64,000 nt of DNA from Lentzea tibetensis (GTDB taxonomy: Bacteria > Actinomycetota > Actinomycetes > Mycobacteriales > Pseudonocardiaceae). The DNA lies in contig NZ_VOBR01000003.1 of assembly GCF_007845675.1 (NCBI RefSeq), positions 62,001-126,000 on the forward strand, read 5' to 3'. Positions 16,901 through 24,090 of the stretch are shown here, piece by piece. Numbering within the stretch: the first letter of the stretch is position 1; each line of letters starts with the position of its first letter. The notes beneath the pieces were generated by a model, which was not told the origin of the DNA, searched no databases, and was given only the letters and a program-made list of their open reading frames with translations. The translations under genes were made by a program, and so were the position numbers.

Positions 16901-17619
16901 GAGCTCAGCCGCGCCGCGCGCATGCGTTCCGAGAACAGCTTGCGGGCCTGGTTCTCGAGCCTGCCGACCTCGCGCATCTCCTGCCCGAAGCCCTTCACGA
17001 CCCGCACGCCCGTCACGGTCTCCTCGACGTGCTGGGCGAGGTCGGCCGCGCGCTGCTGCGCGGACCAGGTGGCGGGGAACAACGTCAGCCTGCTGCGGCC
17101 CGCGAACCACGCCACCGCGGGCAGCACGAGCAACGCGATGATCGTCAGCGGGGGCGACAGCCACAGCATCGCGCCGACCGCCGCCAGCGCGAACACGACC
17201 GTGCCCACCGCGAGCGGGACCATCGACAGCAGCGAGTGCACCAGCTGCAGGTCGGTGATCGACCGGGACACGACCTGGCCGGTGCGCATCGCGTCCTGCT
17301 TCGCCCCGTCCAGGCGCTGCACCGACGAGAACACCTTGCGGCGCAGGTCGTGCTGCACGTCGAGCGCGAGTCTGCCGCCGAGGTACCGGCGCAGGAACGC
17401 GCTGCCGAACGCGAGCACCTCCAGGCCGACCAGGATCGCCACCACGAGCAACAGGCGGTCCGTGCGGCCGCCGACCGAGTCGTCCACGGCCGTTTTCAGC
17501 AGCAGCGGGCCTGCCGCCTGGAGCCCGACGCCGACGACGGCGGCCACCACTGACAGCACCACCAGACGGCGGTGCTGCCAGCAAGCTGCCGAGAGTCTGC
17601 GAATCCAGCCTGTCCCCAC
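13918..17619 (-). CDS. Fused two-module ABC exporter (TMD-NBD-TMD-NBD)
   Basis: The protein has 1233 residues and joins two half-exporters in one chain, the layout of mycobacterial Rv0194. Module 1 has six predicted helices (to about 330), Walker A GTAGSGKS (about 366), signature LSGGQ (about 470) and Walker B VLVLDDATSA (about 490). A Pro/Gly-rich linker (about 570-650) leads to module 2 with six helices, Walker A GETGAGKS (about 1026), signature LSAGQ (about 1130) and Walker B LLLLDEATAA. Module 1 has Asp where the catalytic Glu belongs and module 2 has the altered signature. One ATP site is therefore degenerate and one consensus, as in asymmetric exporters. It probably exports lipids or drugs. 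Confidence 0.93.
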   Translation of the reverse strand: MGTGWIRRLSAACWQHRRLVVLSVVAAVVGVGLQAAGPLLLKTAVDDSVGGRTDRLLLVVAILVGLEVLAFGSAFLRRYLGGRLALDVQHDLRRKVFSSVQRLDGAKQDAMRTGQVVSRSITDLQLVHSLLSMVPLAVGTVVFALAAVGAMLWLSPPLTIIALLVLPAVAWFAGRSRLTLFPATWSAQQRAADLAQHVEETVTGVRVVKGFGQEMREVGRLENQARKLFSERMRAARLSSKPLATVTALPAIGQVAVLALGGWLALHQQVSLGTFLAFATYVANLVGPTRLLSSMVVNAQLARAGIERVYELIDSQPEVSSGPDEVPDGPVGVSLDGVTFGYTRSDPVLCDLSVSVAPGETLALVGTAGSGKSTVSLLLPRFYDVHSGSVRVGGADVRTLQLSSLRRTVGVVFEEAFLFSDTVFSNIAYGRPDASLDDVVRAAKSAEAHDFITALPDGYDTVVGERGLTLSGGQRQRVALARALLSDPRVLVLDDATSAVDNATEAAIHATLASVTAERTTLLIAHRRSSLALADRIAVLDQGRLVDVGTDAELRSRCALYRDLLAGPGEAIESPVAPVSSTNLWPELTQEDADRQLLSSSRPGAPTGGGGAKGGGGTNAALIGGPPTPELLEKVRALPPATEQVPLTVEDPRAPDPEFRLRTLLRPVRRALLVVGALVVLDALVGMGLPALVRLGVDGGVVGGRTSALWLAAALGLALVAIGWVTTSASTVFTARLGERQLYVLRVRSYAHLQRLGLDYYEREMAGRIMTRMTTDVDALSSFLQTGLITAVVSLLTVVGITVALVVTDPSLAAIALAALPVLLIATVVFQRVSSVAYAEARERVSAVNADLQENVSGLRVSQAYTREEHSAEAFAERSDAYRRSRLRAQRYIATYFPFVSMLSGVAQAVVLAVGAHRVAAGTLTPGVLLAFLLYLGLFFSPVQQLSGVFDGYQQARVGLRRIGDLLRTPSTVAPPDAPVPVPPRLRGAVELRDVTFRYPGTDTPALDRVSLTVTPGETVALVGETGAGKSTLVKLVARFYDATSGQVLVDGVDIRTYDLPAYRQRLGVVPQEAHLFGGDVAENVSYGRPTASQPEIEQAVAAVGALPMVASLPSGFHQQVGERGNGLSAGQRQLIALARAELVDPDLLLLDEATAALDPATESAVLAASDHLAGSRTTFVVAHRLATAARADRIVVLANGRVIEQGSHTDLLEAGGAYARLWHHGTTEGEAA

Positions 17620-17666
17620 GAGAGCCAGGCTACGGACGAGCTACGACAATTCGAGAAAACGCCTGC

Positions 17667-18539
17667 TCAGGTGATGTCCTTGCGGGCCGTTGCCGCCCAG
17701 CCGCCGACGAAGGCGATCGCCGTCCACGACAGGAAGATCAGACCGGAGAGCCACCAGTCGAACGCGCCGCCGGCACCCGCCATGTACCGCAGTGCCAGCT
17801 GCAACTCGTCCGGGACGACACCGGCCGAGCTCATGAACAGGTCGGCGGCGACCGATCCGGTGATCCCGTTGACGGACCCGTTGGGCAGGAACCCGATGAC
17901 CTGCTCGAGCCCGTTGATGCTGAGCACCAGGCTGAGGCCGTTCTCGACCAGCAGCATGTACAGCAGCAGCACGACGGTCGTCCCGACGACGCTGGTCATC
18001 AGCGCGCCGACGCCGACGCCGAACATCGTCATCAGCACCGACGCCACGAGCCCTGCGGTGGCGAGCGCGAGCCAGCCGGACGCGTCCGGGAGCTGGCTGC
18101 TGTCCGAGGACAGGATCACGCCGAGCGCGACGGACAGGACGATCGCGAGGCCGAAGATCGCGCCCCACAGGATGTAGACCAGCATCTTCGCGGAGAGCGC
18201 CGCCCCGCGCGACGACGAGGTGAGGAACGTCGTGGTGATCGTCCGGCGGTTGATCTCGTTCGCGATCGCCAGGCCGCCGAAGATCATCGGGAAGATCGTC
18301 GCGACGTTGATGCTGCGCGCGATGCCGAACAGCGACACCCGCCACTGGTCCGGCGTGATGCCGAAGATGTCGGACAGCTGCTCGACGTCGCTCTGCGAGG
18401 CCAGGTCGACGAAGCCCTTGCCGAGGAAACCGGTGCCGAGTCCCCAGCCGAACGCGAGCAGCACGGTGGGGATCATCAGGCCCCACCACAGGCCGGTCGT
18501 GATCGTCTTGCGGAACTCCGACTGCAGAAGGTTGCCCAT
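17667..18539 (-). CDS. ABC-2 type transporter permease
   Basis: The protein has 290 residues with about six hydrophobic segments (near 15-35, 60-85, 105-130, 145-175, 180-200 and 265-285). Near the N-terminus, QSEFRKTITTGLWWGL is the typical short cytoplasmic helix before the first membrane span of ABC-2 permeases. It partners the ATPase encoded immediately upstream. ATG 18539 overlaps the ATPase stop by one base (TGATG), which favours translational coupling. An in-frame ATG at 18548 would add three residues. Substrate is unknown. Exporters of this kind often handle drugs, lantibiotics or cell-envelope components. Confidence 0.87.
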   Translation of the reverse strand: MGNLLQSEFRKTITTGLWWGLMIPTVLLAFGWGLGTGFLGKGFVDLASQSDVEQLSDIFGITPDQWRVSLFGIARSINVATIFPMIFGGLAIANEINRRTITTTFLTSSSRGAALSAKMLVYILWGAIFGLAIVLSVALGVILSSDSSQLPDASGWLALATAGLVASVLMTMFGVGVGALMTSVVGTTVVLLLYMLLVENGLSLVLSINGLEQVIGFLPNGSVNGITGSVAADLFMSSAGVVPDELQLALRYMAGAGGAFDWWLSGLIFLSWTAIAFVGGWAATARKDIT

Positions 18540-19513
18540 CAAGCCCATCCGCCCTGCTGAGGTGGCTGCTGCTGCACGTAGTAACCAGTTCCGGGGTAGC
18601 CGGGTGCGGCGTACTGCCCGCTGGTGAGCTGGAAGAACAGCCGCTCGAGGTCGATCTGCTCCTCCTGCATGCCGTAGACCGACACGCCCGCCTTCAACGC
18701 GGCGTCGGCGATGTACTTGGACGTCACGCCCGCCACCGCGAGCCTGCCGTCGGGCAGCTGCTCGATCGCCTGCACGCCCTCCGCGCGCAGTGCGGTGACC
18801 AGCGCGCCGACGTCGGACGGCTGCACGATCACCCGGCTCTGCTGCGACTGCCTCAGGTGATCGAGCGGCCCGTAGTACATGGTCTGGCCGCGGCTGATGA
18901 TCACGACCTGGTCGACCGTCTGCTCGACCTCCGCCAGCAGGTGGCTGGAGATCAGCACGGTGCGGCCGCTGCGCGCGTAGGACTGCAGGAACGTGCGCAG
19001 CCAGGCGATGCCCTCGGGGTCGAGACCGTTCGCGGGCTCGTCGAGAACGAGCACCTGCGGGTCGCCCAGCAGCGCGGTCGCCAGAGCGAGCCGCTGCTTC
19101 ATGCCGAGCGAGTAGCCGCCGACCTTGCGGTCACCGGCGGAACCCAGCCCGACGAGCTGCAGCACCTGGTCGGCGCGCTGGTCCGGCACACCCACCGCCG
19201 AGGCGTACACCTTCAGGTGATTTCTGGCCGTGCGCTTGGGGTGGAACCCCTGCGCCTCCAGCACCGCGCCCACGACCCGGCCCGGCTGCCCGAGCCTGCC
19301 GAACGGGCTGCCGTTGATCGTCGCGAAACCGGCCGTCGGGCTGACGAGACCGAGCAGCATGCGCAGCGTCGTCGTCTTCCCGGCGCCGTTGGGGCCGAGG
19401 AAGCCGGTGACGCTGCCCGGTTCCACGGTGAAGCTCAGGTTCTGCACCGCGGTGACCGGACCGAACTGCTTGGTCAGGTTCTGCACCACGATGCGGCCGC
19501 TGCCGTCGTGCAC
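18539..19513 (-). CDS. ABC transporter ATP-binding protein
   Basis: The protein has 324 residues. It has Walker A GPNGAGKT (40-47), Q-loop region, signature YSLGMKQR, Walker B VLVLDEP and switch ISSH, so it should be ATPase-competent. The LGMKQ signature variant is normal for DrrA/CcmA-type exporters. After the NBD comes a DrrA-type accessory region and an unusual tail rich in Tyr, Gln, Pro and Gly (last about 25 residues). GTG 19513 is supported by GGGAGG 6 bases upstream; the longer open frame upstream of it has no family match. It drives the ABC-2 permease encoded next in the operon. Confidence 0.92.
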   Translation of the reverse strand: MHDGSGRIVVQNLTKQFGPVTAVQNLSFTVEPGSVTGFLGPNGAGKTTTLRMLLGLVSPTAGFATINGSPFGRLGQPGRVVGAVLEAQGFHPKRTARNHLKVYASAVGVPDQRADQVLQLVGLGSAGDRKVGGYSLGMKQRLALATALLGDPQVLVLDEPANGLDPEGIAWLRTFLQSYARSGRTVLISSHLLAEVEQTVDQVVIISRGQTMYYGPLDHLRQSQQSRVIVQPSDVGALVTALRAEGVQAIEQLPDGRLAVAGVTSKYIADAALKAGVSVYGMQEEQIDLERLFFQLTSGQYAAPGYPGTGYYVQQQPPQQGGWA

Positions 19514-19569
19514 GAGATCCTCCCGTTGGCGGGCATGTGCCGGCCATCCTGCCAAACGGACGGACTCGA

Positions 19570-20073
19570 TCAGTCGGGAAGCGCGTGTTTCGGGCGATTC
19601 ACCACCGGCGCCCGGTGGATCGGCTCGGGGATCTGCGGTACGTCGTCCAGCGACAACGGCGCCTCGTCCAGCAGCTGCGGTGCGTCGTCCAGCACCAGCG
19701 GCAGCTCGGTCGTCAGCTCCGCGGGCGTCTCGGCGGGCACCTCCGACGTCACGCCGCTGCGGGTGAACGGATTGCGCAACGGGCGCCTCCGGTCGCGGTG
19801 CTGCACACCCTCGCCGATGAGGTGCTGATGCGCCATGTTCCACACCTGGCACGGCCACTTGCGCCTGCGCAGCCAGCCGGGACACGCCTTGCAGCGGCCG
19901 TCGTCGTCGGGCTGGTGCACGGTCAGCAGCAACCGCCAGCCGTCCGCCAGCCGGTGGATCTCCGCGCGGGCCAGCGGCACCAGCGCCTCGGCCTCGCCGT
20001 GCTCGGCGACCTTGTCCAGCAGCGCGAGTCTCTGCAGCACCGCGTCGCGCAGCGTCTGGTCCACGGCGGTCAC
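19570..20073 (-). CDS. Conserved hypothetical protein with Cys motif
   Basis: The protein has 167 residues. An N-terminal helical half (residues 1-50) leads to a Cys segment GRCKACPGWLRRRKWPC, a C-x2-C plus distal Cys arrangement that could bind a metal, then VWNMAHQHL. The last 60 residues are acidic and Leu/Pro-rich with repeats of the type LPLVLDDAP / LLDEAPLSLDDVP and look disordered. I know similar proteins from Pseudonocardiales but not a function. GTG 20073 overlaps the stop of the small upstream gene (GTGA), so the pair is co-translated. Confidence 0.72.
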   Translation of the reverse strand: MTAVDQTLRDAVLQRLALLDKVAEHGEAEALVPLARAEIHRLADGWRLLLTVHQPDDDGRCKACPGWLRRRKWPCQVWNMAHQHLIGEGVQHRDRRRPLRNPFTRSGVTSEVPAETPAELTTELPLVLDDAPQLLDEAPLSLDDVPQIPEPIHRAPVVNRPKHALPD

Positions 20074-20252
20074 ATCTTCGTCGACGCTTGGTCGAGCAGG
20101 CTCTGCAGTCGACGGGTCTGGGTGGCCGACATCACAGCCGCCTCACCAGGCGGTGCGACGAGCAGAACTCGGTCATTCTCCACCAGAACGGTCATGGACC
20201 GGTCCCGGCCGAACGGGTCGTGACAGTGGATCCACCCCTGTGGTTCAGCCAC
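20070..20252 (-). CDS. Small conserved protein, 60 residues
   Basis: The protein begins MAEPQGWIHCHDPFGRDRS and continues with two strands (MTVLVENDRVLLVAPPG) and a C-terminal helix (SATQTRRLQSLLDQA). No catalytic motif is visible. The GTG start is backed by AAGGAG 7 bases upstream, and the 4-bp overlap with the following gene supports real translation. It leads a two-gene operon with the Cys-motif protein. Role unknown. Confidence 0.68.
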   Translation of the reverse strand: MAEPQGWIHCHDPFGRDRSMTVLVENDRVLLVAPPGEAAVMSATQTRRLQSLLDQASTKM

Positions 20253-20693
20253 TTGATCTCCTTCGAGGTACGCCCGACTCCAGGTTCATCGGTCGAACTC
20301 GCGGGTAGGAGCAGCGTCACAGACCCGAATTCACTCGTTTGCTTGAGCCGCTGAACTCGGGGAGTGGTCCACTCGGGGAAACTTTTCGGTCCCGATTCGC
20401 GGGGGGTGCTGGGCGAGGCGCCGGAGTGCCCGCTAAGCTTGTGGAGGCGGCCCGCTCCCAGTGACCCCCAGGCTGGTTGAGCGGGTCGCCGCTTTTCTTC
20501 TCCGCGAGGCTGTTCGGGTTCGGCTTCGCCATCACCCTCCCGCCTTGCAGAAAAGGCGCCTTCTGGGGGCCGAGCCCCCAGACCCCCAGCCGGCGGGCTC
20601 CGCCCCCGGACCCCCGCTTCGGCCGTCGCTTCGCTCGGCCATCACTCCATGCCACTCGGTTTCGCGGCCGGTGGACTCTCGTTGTCCTCCGTT
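20253..20693. other. Gene-free stretch with GC-rich hairpins
   Basis: Apart from promoters for the flanking genes, the notable part is 20517-20645, a run of short inverted repeats. An 8-bp perfect hairpin with a CGA loop lies at 20563-20581, followed by GGCGG-GCT-CCGCC (20592-20604) and GGCCG...CGGCC (20621-20640). It resembles the REP-like or dead-terminator clusters seen between actinomycete genes. The reading frames here are low-complexity and lack RBSs. Confidence 0.5.
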
Positions 20694-20697
20694 CTCG

Positions 20698-20724
20698 TAC
20701 GGTGTAAGTTGCTCGTACATCGTA
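20698..20724. promoter_or_regulatory. Probable TetR operator of the MFS-tetR operon
   Basis: Arms TACGGTGTA (20698-20706) and TACATCGTA (20716-20724) form an inverted repeat (8 of 9) with a 9-base spacer, 12 bases before the MFS start. The word CTCGTAC also repeats at 20694 and 20712. It overlaps a possible promoter (TTGTCC at 20682, TAAGTT at 20705), so binding of the TetR protein encoded downstream would block transcription. Confidence 0.6.
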
Positions 20725-20735
20725 AGGGGGACGAC

Positions 20736-22184
20736 ATGACGACGACCGACGAGAAGGTCGGGGTTCACCCGCATCCGCAGCGCTGGGCGGTGCTGGGGGT
20801 GCTGTGCCTGTCCGTGATGGTCGTGGTGCTGGACAACACCGTGCTCAACGTGGCGATCCCGTCGATCTCCACCGGGCTCGGCGCCAGCACCGCGGACATC
20901 CAGTGGATGATCAACGCGTACTCGCTGGTGCTCGCCGGCCTGCTGCTGACGACCGGCGCGCTGTCGGACCGGTTCGGCCGCAAGCGCTCGCTGCTCGGCG
21001 GCCTGCTGCTGTTCGGCGCCGGAAGCGCGGTCGCGGCCTACGCGGGCTCGTCCGAGGCGCTGATCGCGGCACGCGGCTTCATGGGGCTGGGCGCGGCGTT
21101 CCTGATGCCGGGCACGCTCGCCGTGCTGATGCAGCTGTTCGACGAGAAGGAACGGCCGAAGGCCATCGGCATCTGGGCGGCGGTCACCAGCCTCGGTTTC
21201 GCGGCGGGACCGGTGATCGGCGGGTTCCTGATCAACCACTTCTGGTGGGGTTCGGTGTTCCTGATCAACGTCCCGGTGGCGATCGCGGCCATCGCGGCGG
21301 TGGCGTTGCTGGTGCCGGAGTCGAAGGACCCGACCGTGCGCAAGCCGGACGTGCTGGGGTCGGTGCTGTCGACCATCGGCATGGTCGCGCTGGTGTGGTC
21401 GGTCATCTCGATCCCCGAGCACGGCTGGGGAAGCGTCCGGGTGCTCACCTCGCTCGGCATCGGCGTGGTCGCGATGACGGCGTTCGCGCTGTGGGAGCGG
21501 CGCACGCCGGAACCCATGCTGGACCTGGGTTTCTTCAAGGACCGCCGGTTCACCGGCGCGGTGGCGTCCGGCGTGCTGGCCTCGTTCGGCATGGGCGGGT
21601 CGCTGTTCCTGCTGACCCAGCACCTGCAGGGCGTGCTCGGCTACACGCCGCTGGAGGCGGGCATCAGGGTGGCGCCGATGGCGATCGCGCTGCTGGTCAC
21701 GTCCAACGTGCTGGGCCCGATCACCATGAAGCTGGGCGCGGGCAGGGCGATGCTGCTCGGCATGACGATCGTGTCCGGTGGCGTGGTGCTGCTCGCGTAC
21801 GGCGGAAGCTACGGCCCGACGCTCGCCGGCCTGATCCTGATCGGTGTGGGTGTCGGCATCGCGCAGCCGGTGGCGGTCAACGCGCTGATGGGCTCGATCC
21901 CGCCGGAACGAGCGGGCATCGCGTCCGGGCTCAGCGGCACGCTGACCGAGCTGGGCAACTCGTTCGGCATCGCGGTCCTGGGTGCCCTGCTGAGTGCGAG
22001 GTTCGCCGCGTCGCTGCCGGACGGCGTGCCGTCGCGGTCGCTGACGGGGGCGTTGCACAGCGGCGCGGACATCACGGTGGTGCGGGAGGCGTTCGCGGGC
22101 GGCATGACGACCAGCCTGCTGATCGGTGCGCTGGCGGTGTTCCTGGGCGGCGTCGTATCGAGTGTGCTGCTGCGCCGCGCCTAG
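20736..22184 (+). CDS. MFS drug-resistance transporter, DHA2 (14-helix) family
   Basis: The protein has 482 residues with 14 hydrophobic segments. Motif A appears as LSDRFGRKR after helix 2. LDNTVLNVAIPSI in helix 1 is the DHA2 motif D1. GPVIGGFL is motif C of proton antiporters. It probably exports toxic hydrophobic compounds in exchange for protons. ATG 20736 is chosen for AAGGGGG 5 bases upstream and because translation then starts just ahead of helix 1. The longer frame starts inside the operator. It is co-transcribed with the tetR gene 10 bases downstream. Confidence 0.93.
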   Translation: MTTTDEKVGVHPHPQRWAVLGVLCLSVMVVVLDNTVLNVAIPSISTGLGASTADIQWMINAYSLVLAGLLLTTGALSDRFGRKRSLLGGLLLFGAGSAVAAYAGSSEALIAARGFMGLGAAFLMPGTLAVLMQLFDEKERPKAIGIWAAVTSLGFAAGPVIGGFLINHFWWGSVFLINVPVAIAAIAAVALLVPESKDPTVRKPDVLGSVLSTIGMVALVWSVISIPEHGWGSVRVLTSLGIGVVAMTAFALWERRTPEPMLDLGFFKDRRFTGAVASGVLASFGMGGSLFLLTQHLQGVLGYTPLEAGIRVAPMAIALLVTSNVLGPITMKLGAGRAMLLGMTIVSGGVVLLAYGGSYGPTLAGLILIGVGVGIAQPVAVNALMGSIPPERAGIASGLSGTLTELGNSFGIAVLGALLSARFAASLPDGVPSRSLTGALHSGADITVVREAFAGGMTTSLLIGALAVFLGGVVSSVLLRRA

Positions 22185-22194
22185 GATTTCCGCT

Positions 22195-22872
22195 GTGACG
22201 GAGAGCGTGTGGTTCGGCAAACCGAAGTCTGGCGGCGGTCAGCACCCCGGTCTCAGCCGGGAGCTGATCGTCCGCAAGGCGGTCGAGATGCTGGACGAGC
22301 ACGGGCTCGGGGCGCTGTCGATGCGCAAGCTGGCCGCGCAGCTCGGCGCGGCCCCGATGTCGCTCTACTGGCACGTGCCGACGAAGGACGCGCTGCTCGA
22401 GCTCGCACTGGACCACCCGTTCAGCGAGCTCGAGCCGGTCGACGAGGGCGTCACGTGGGACGTCGCCGCACGCGGGCTGATGCACTCCATGCGGATGATC
22501 GCGCTGCGCCACCCGTGGTGGGTCAAGCTCGTCGGCTCGTACATGACGGTGGGCCCGAACGCGGTCGCGATGGCCGACGGGATGCTGAAGGTCATGCGCG
22601 ACGCGGGCATGTCCGTGGTCGAGGCGTCCCGGTCGTCCAGCGCGCTGTCGAGCTTCGTGATCGGGTTCGTCGGCGCGGAGGTCAACTTCAACGCGAACGG
22701 CGCGGTGGACCAGATCGACGTGTCGAAGCTGCATTCGTTGTACGCCGAGAAGTTCCCGTACTACGCCGAAACGATGGCCGAAGCCGAACTGTGGTCCGTG
22801 GACAAGCAGTTCGACTTCGGCCTCGAGTGCGTCGTCGCCGGCATCAGGGCCAGCGTCGGAGCGCTCAGATGA
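22195..22872 (+). CDS. TetR-family transcriptional regulator
   Basis: The protein has 225 residues. After a 19-residue basic/Gly-rich N-terminal extension comes the helix-turn-helix: [46 protein letters not shown]. The LSMRKLA and SLYWHV words are those of the TetR/TetR_C class that senses drugs. The C-terminal ligand-binding domain (about 80-225) is helical. GTG 22195 follows the MFS stop by 10 bases, so the regulator is in the operon it most likely represses. It converges with ald and overlaps it by 8 bp. Confidence 0.9.
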   Translation: MTESVWFGKPKSGGGQHPGLSRELIVRKAVEMLDEHGLGALSMRKLAAQLGAAPMSLYWHVPTKDALLELALDHPFSELEPVDEGVTWDVAARGLMHSMRMIALRHPWWVKLVGSYMTVGPNAVAMADGMLKVMRDAGMSVVEASRSSSALSSFVIGFVGAEVNFNANGAVDQIDVSKLHSLYAEKFPYYAETMAEAELWSVDKQFDFGLECVVAGIRASVGALR

Positions 22873-23977
22873 ACGTCTCCAGCGGGGTGTGCGCGAGGCC
22901 GGTGGCCTCGGCGACCGGACCGTTGGTCAGGTGTCCGTCGTGGACGTTCAGGCCCAGCGCGAGCGAGCGGTCGGCCTTGAGCGCGGCCTCCCAGCCCTTG
23001 TCGGCCAGCGCGACCGCGTAGGGCAGCGTCACGTTGGTCAGCGCGTAGGTGGACGTGCGCGGCACGGCGCCGGGCATGTTCGCGACGCAGTAGAAGACCG
23101 AGTTGTGCACCTCGTAGGTGGGCTCGGCGTGCGTGGTCGGCCGCGAGTCCTCGAAGCAGCCGCCCTGGTCGATCGCGATGTCGACGAGCACCGAACCGGG
23201 CTTCATGTCGGCGACGAGCGCGTTGGTCACCAGCTTCGGCGCCTTCGCGCCGGGCACGAGCACCGCGCCGATGACCAGGTCGGCCTCCTTGACGGCCTGC
23301 TCGATCGCGAAGCTGTTGGACGCGAGCGTGCGCAGGCGGCCCTGGAACTGGGCGTCGATCTGGCGCAGGCGGTCCACGTTCGTGTCGAGGATCTGCACGT
23401 CAGCGCCCATGCCGACGGCGATCGTGGCGGCGTTCAGGCCGGCGACGCCACCACCGATGACGACGACGCGCGCCGGAGCGACACCGGGGACGCCACCGGG
23501 CAGGACGCCGCGGCCACCGGAGGGCTTCATCAGCGAGAACGCGCCGACCTGCGGGGCGAGACGGCCGGCGACCTCGGACATCGGGGCGAGCAGCGGCAGC
23601 GCACCGGAGGGCAGCTGCACGGTCTCGTACGCGATGGCGGTGGTGCCGGAGCTCATGAGCGCCTCGGTCAGCGGCTTGTCCGCGGCGAGGTGCAGGTAGG
23701 TGAAGAGGGTCTGGTCCTTGCGCAGCCGCGGGTACTCCTCCGCGATCGGCTCCTTGACCTTGAGGACGAGCTCGCCCTCGTTCCACACGTCCTCGACCGA
23801 CGCGAGGACCTTGGCACCGGCGGCCAGGTACTCCTCGTCCGTGATGGCCGAGCCGAGACCGGCGCCGGCCTCGACGAAGACGTCGTGGCCGCGGCTGGTC
23901 AGCTCGTGGGCACCGGCGGGGGTCAGTGCGACGCGGTACTCGTGGTTCTTGATCTCGCGGGGAACGCTGATCCGCAC
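22865..23977 (-). CDS. ald: Alanine dehydrogenase
   Basis: The protein has 370 residues, the standard length. It interconverts L-alanine and pyruvate plus ammonia with NAD. Substrate-binding K75 (LKVKEP) and catalytic H96 (FTYLHLA) are present, as are the Rossmann stretch [13 protein letters not shown] (about 170-182) and DIAIDQGG. A strong RBS (GAGAGGAG) precedes the GTG start at 23977. Ald lets the cell use alanine as nitrogen or carbon source and re-oxidises NADH under low oxygen. No divergent Lrp/AldR regulator is adjacent here. Confidence 0.96.
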   Translation of the reverse strand: MRISVPREIKNHEYRVALTPAGAHELTSRGHDVFVEAGAGLGSAITDEEYLAAGAKVLASVEDVWNEGELVLKVKEPIAEEYPRLRKDQTLFTYLHLAADKPLTEALMSSGTTAIAYETVQLPSGALPLLAPMSEVAGRLAPQVGAFSLMKPSGGRGVLPGGVPGVAPARVVVIGGGVAGLNAATIAVGMGADVQILDTNVDRLRQIDAQFQGRLRTLASNSFAIEQAVKEADLVIGAVLVPGAKAPKLVTNALVADMKPGSVLVDIAIDQGGCFEDSRPTTHAEPTYEVHNSVFYCVANMPGAVPRTSTYALTNVTLPYAVALADKGWEAALKADRSLALGLNVHDGHLTNGPVAEATGLAHTPLETFI

Positions 23978-24090
23978 GGTGGCTCCTCTCAGGACGGGCT
24001 GTCTCTACCCAAAGGTGAGGCAGTGAGAAAGGTGTGTCACCGTGCGGATCGCACTATCTGGGGGGTTCCCTATTGTTCAGTTGGCACAAA

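Noticed and set aside
20317-20655. 112-codon frame over the hairpin cluster
   Set aside because: Low complexity, no RBS, spans inverted repeats.
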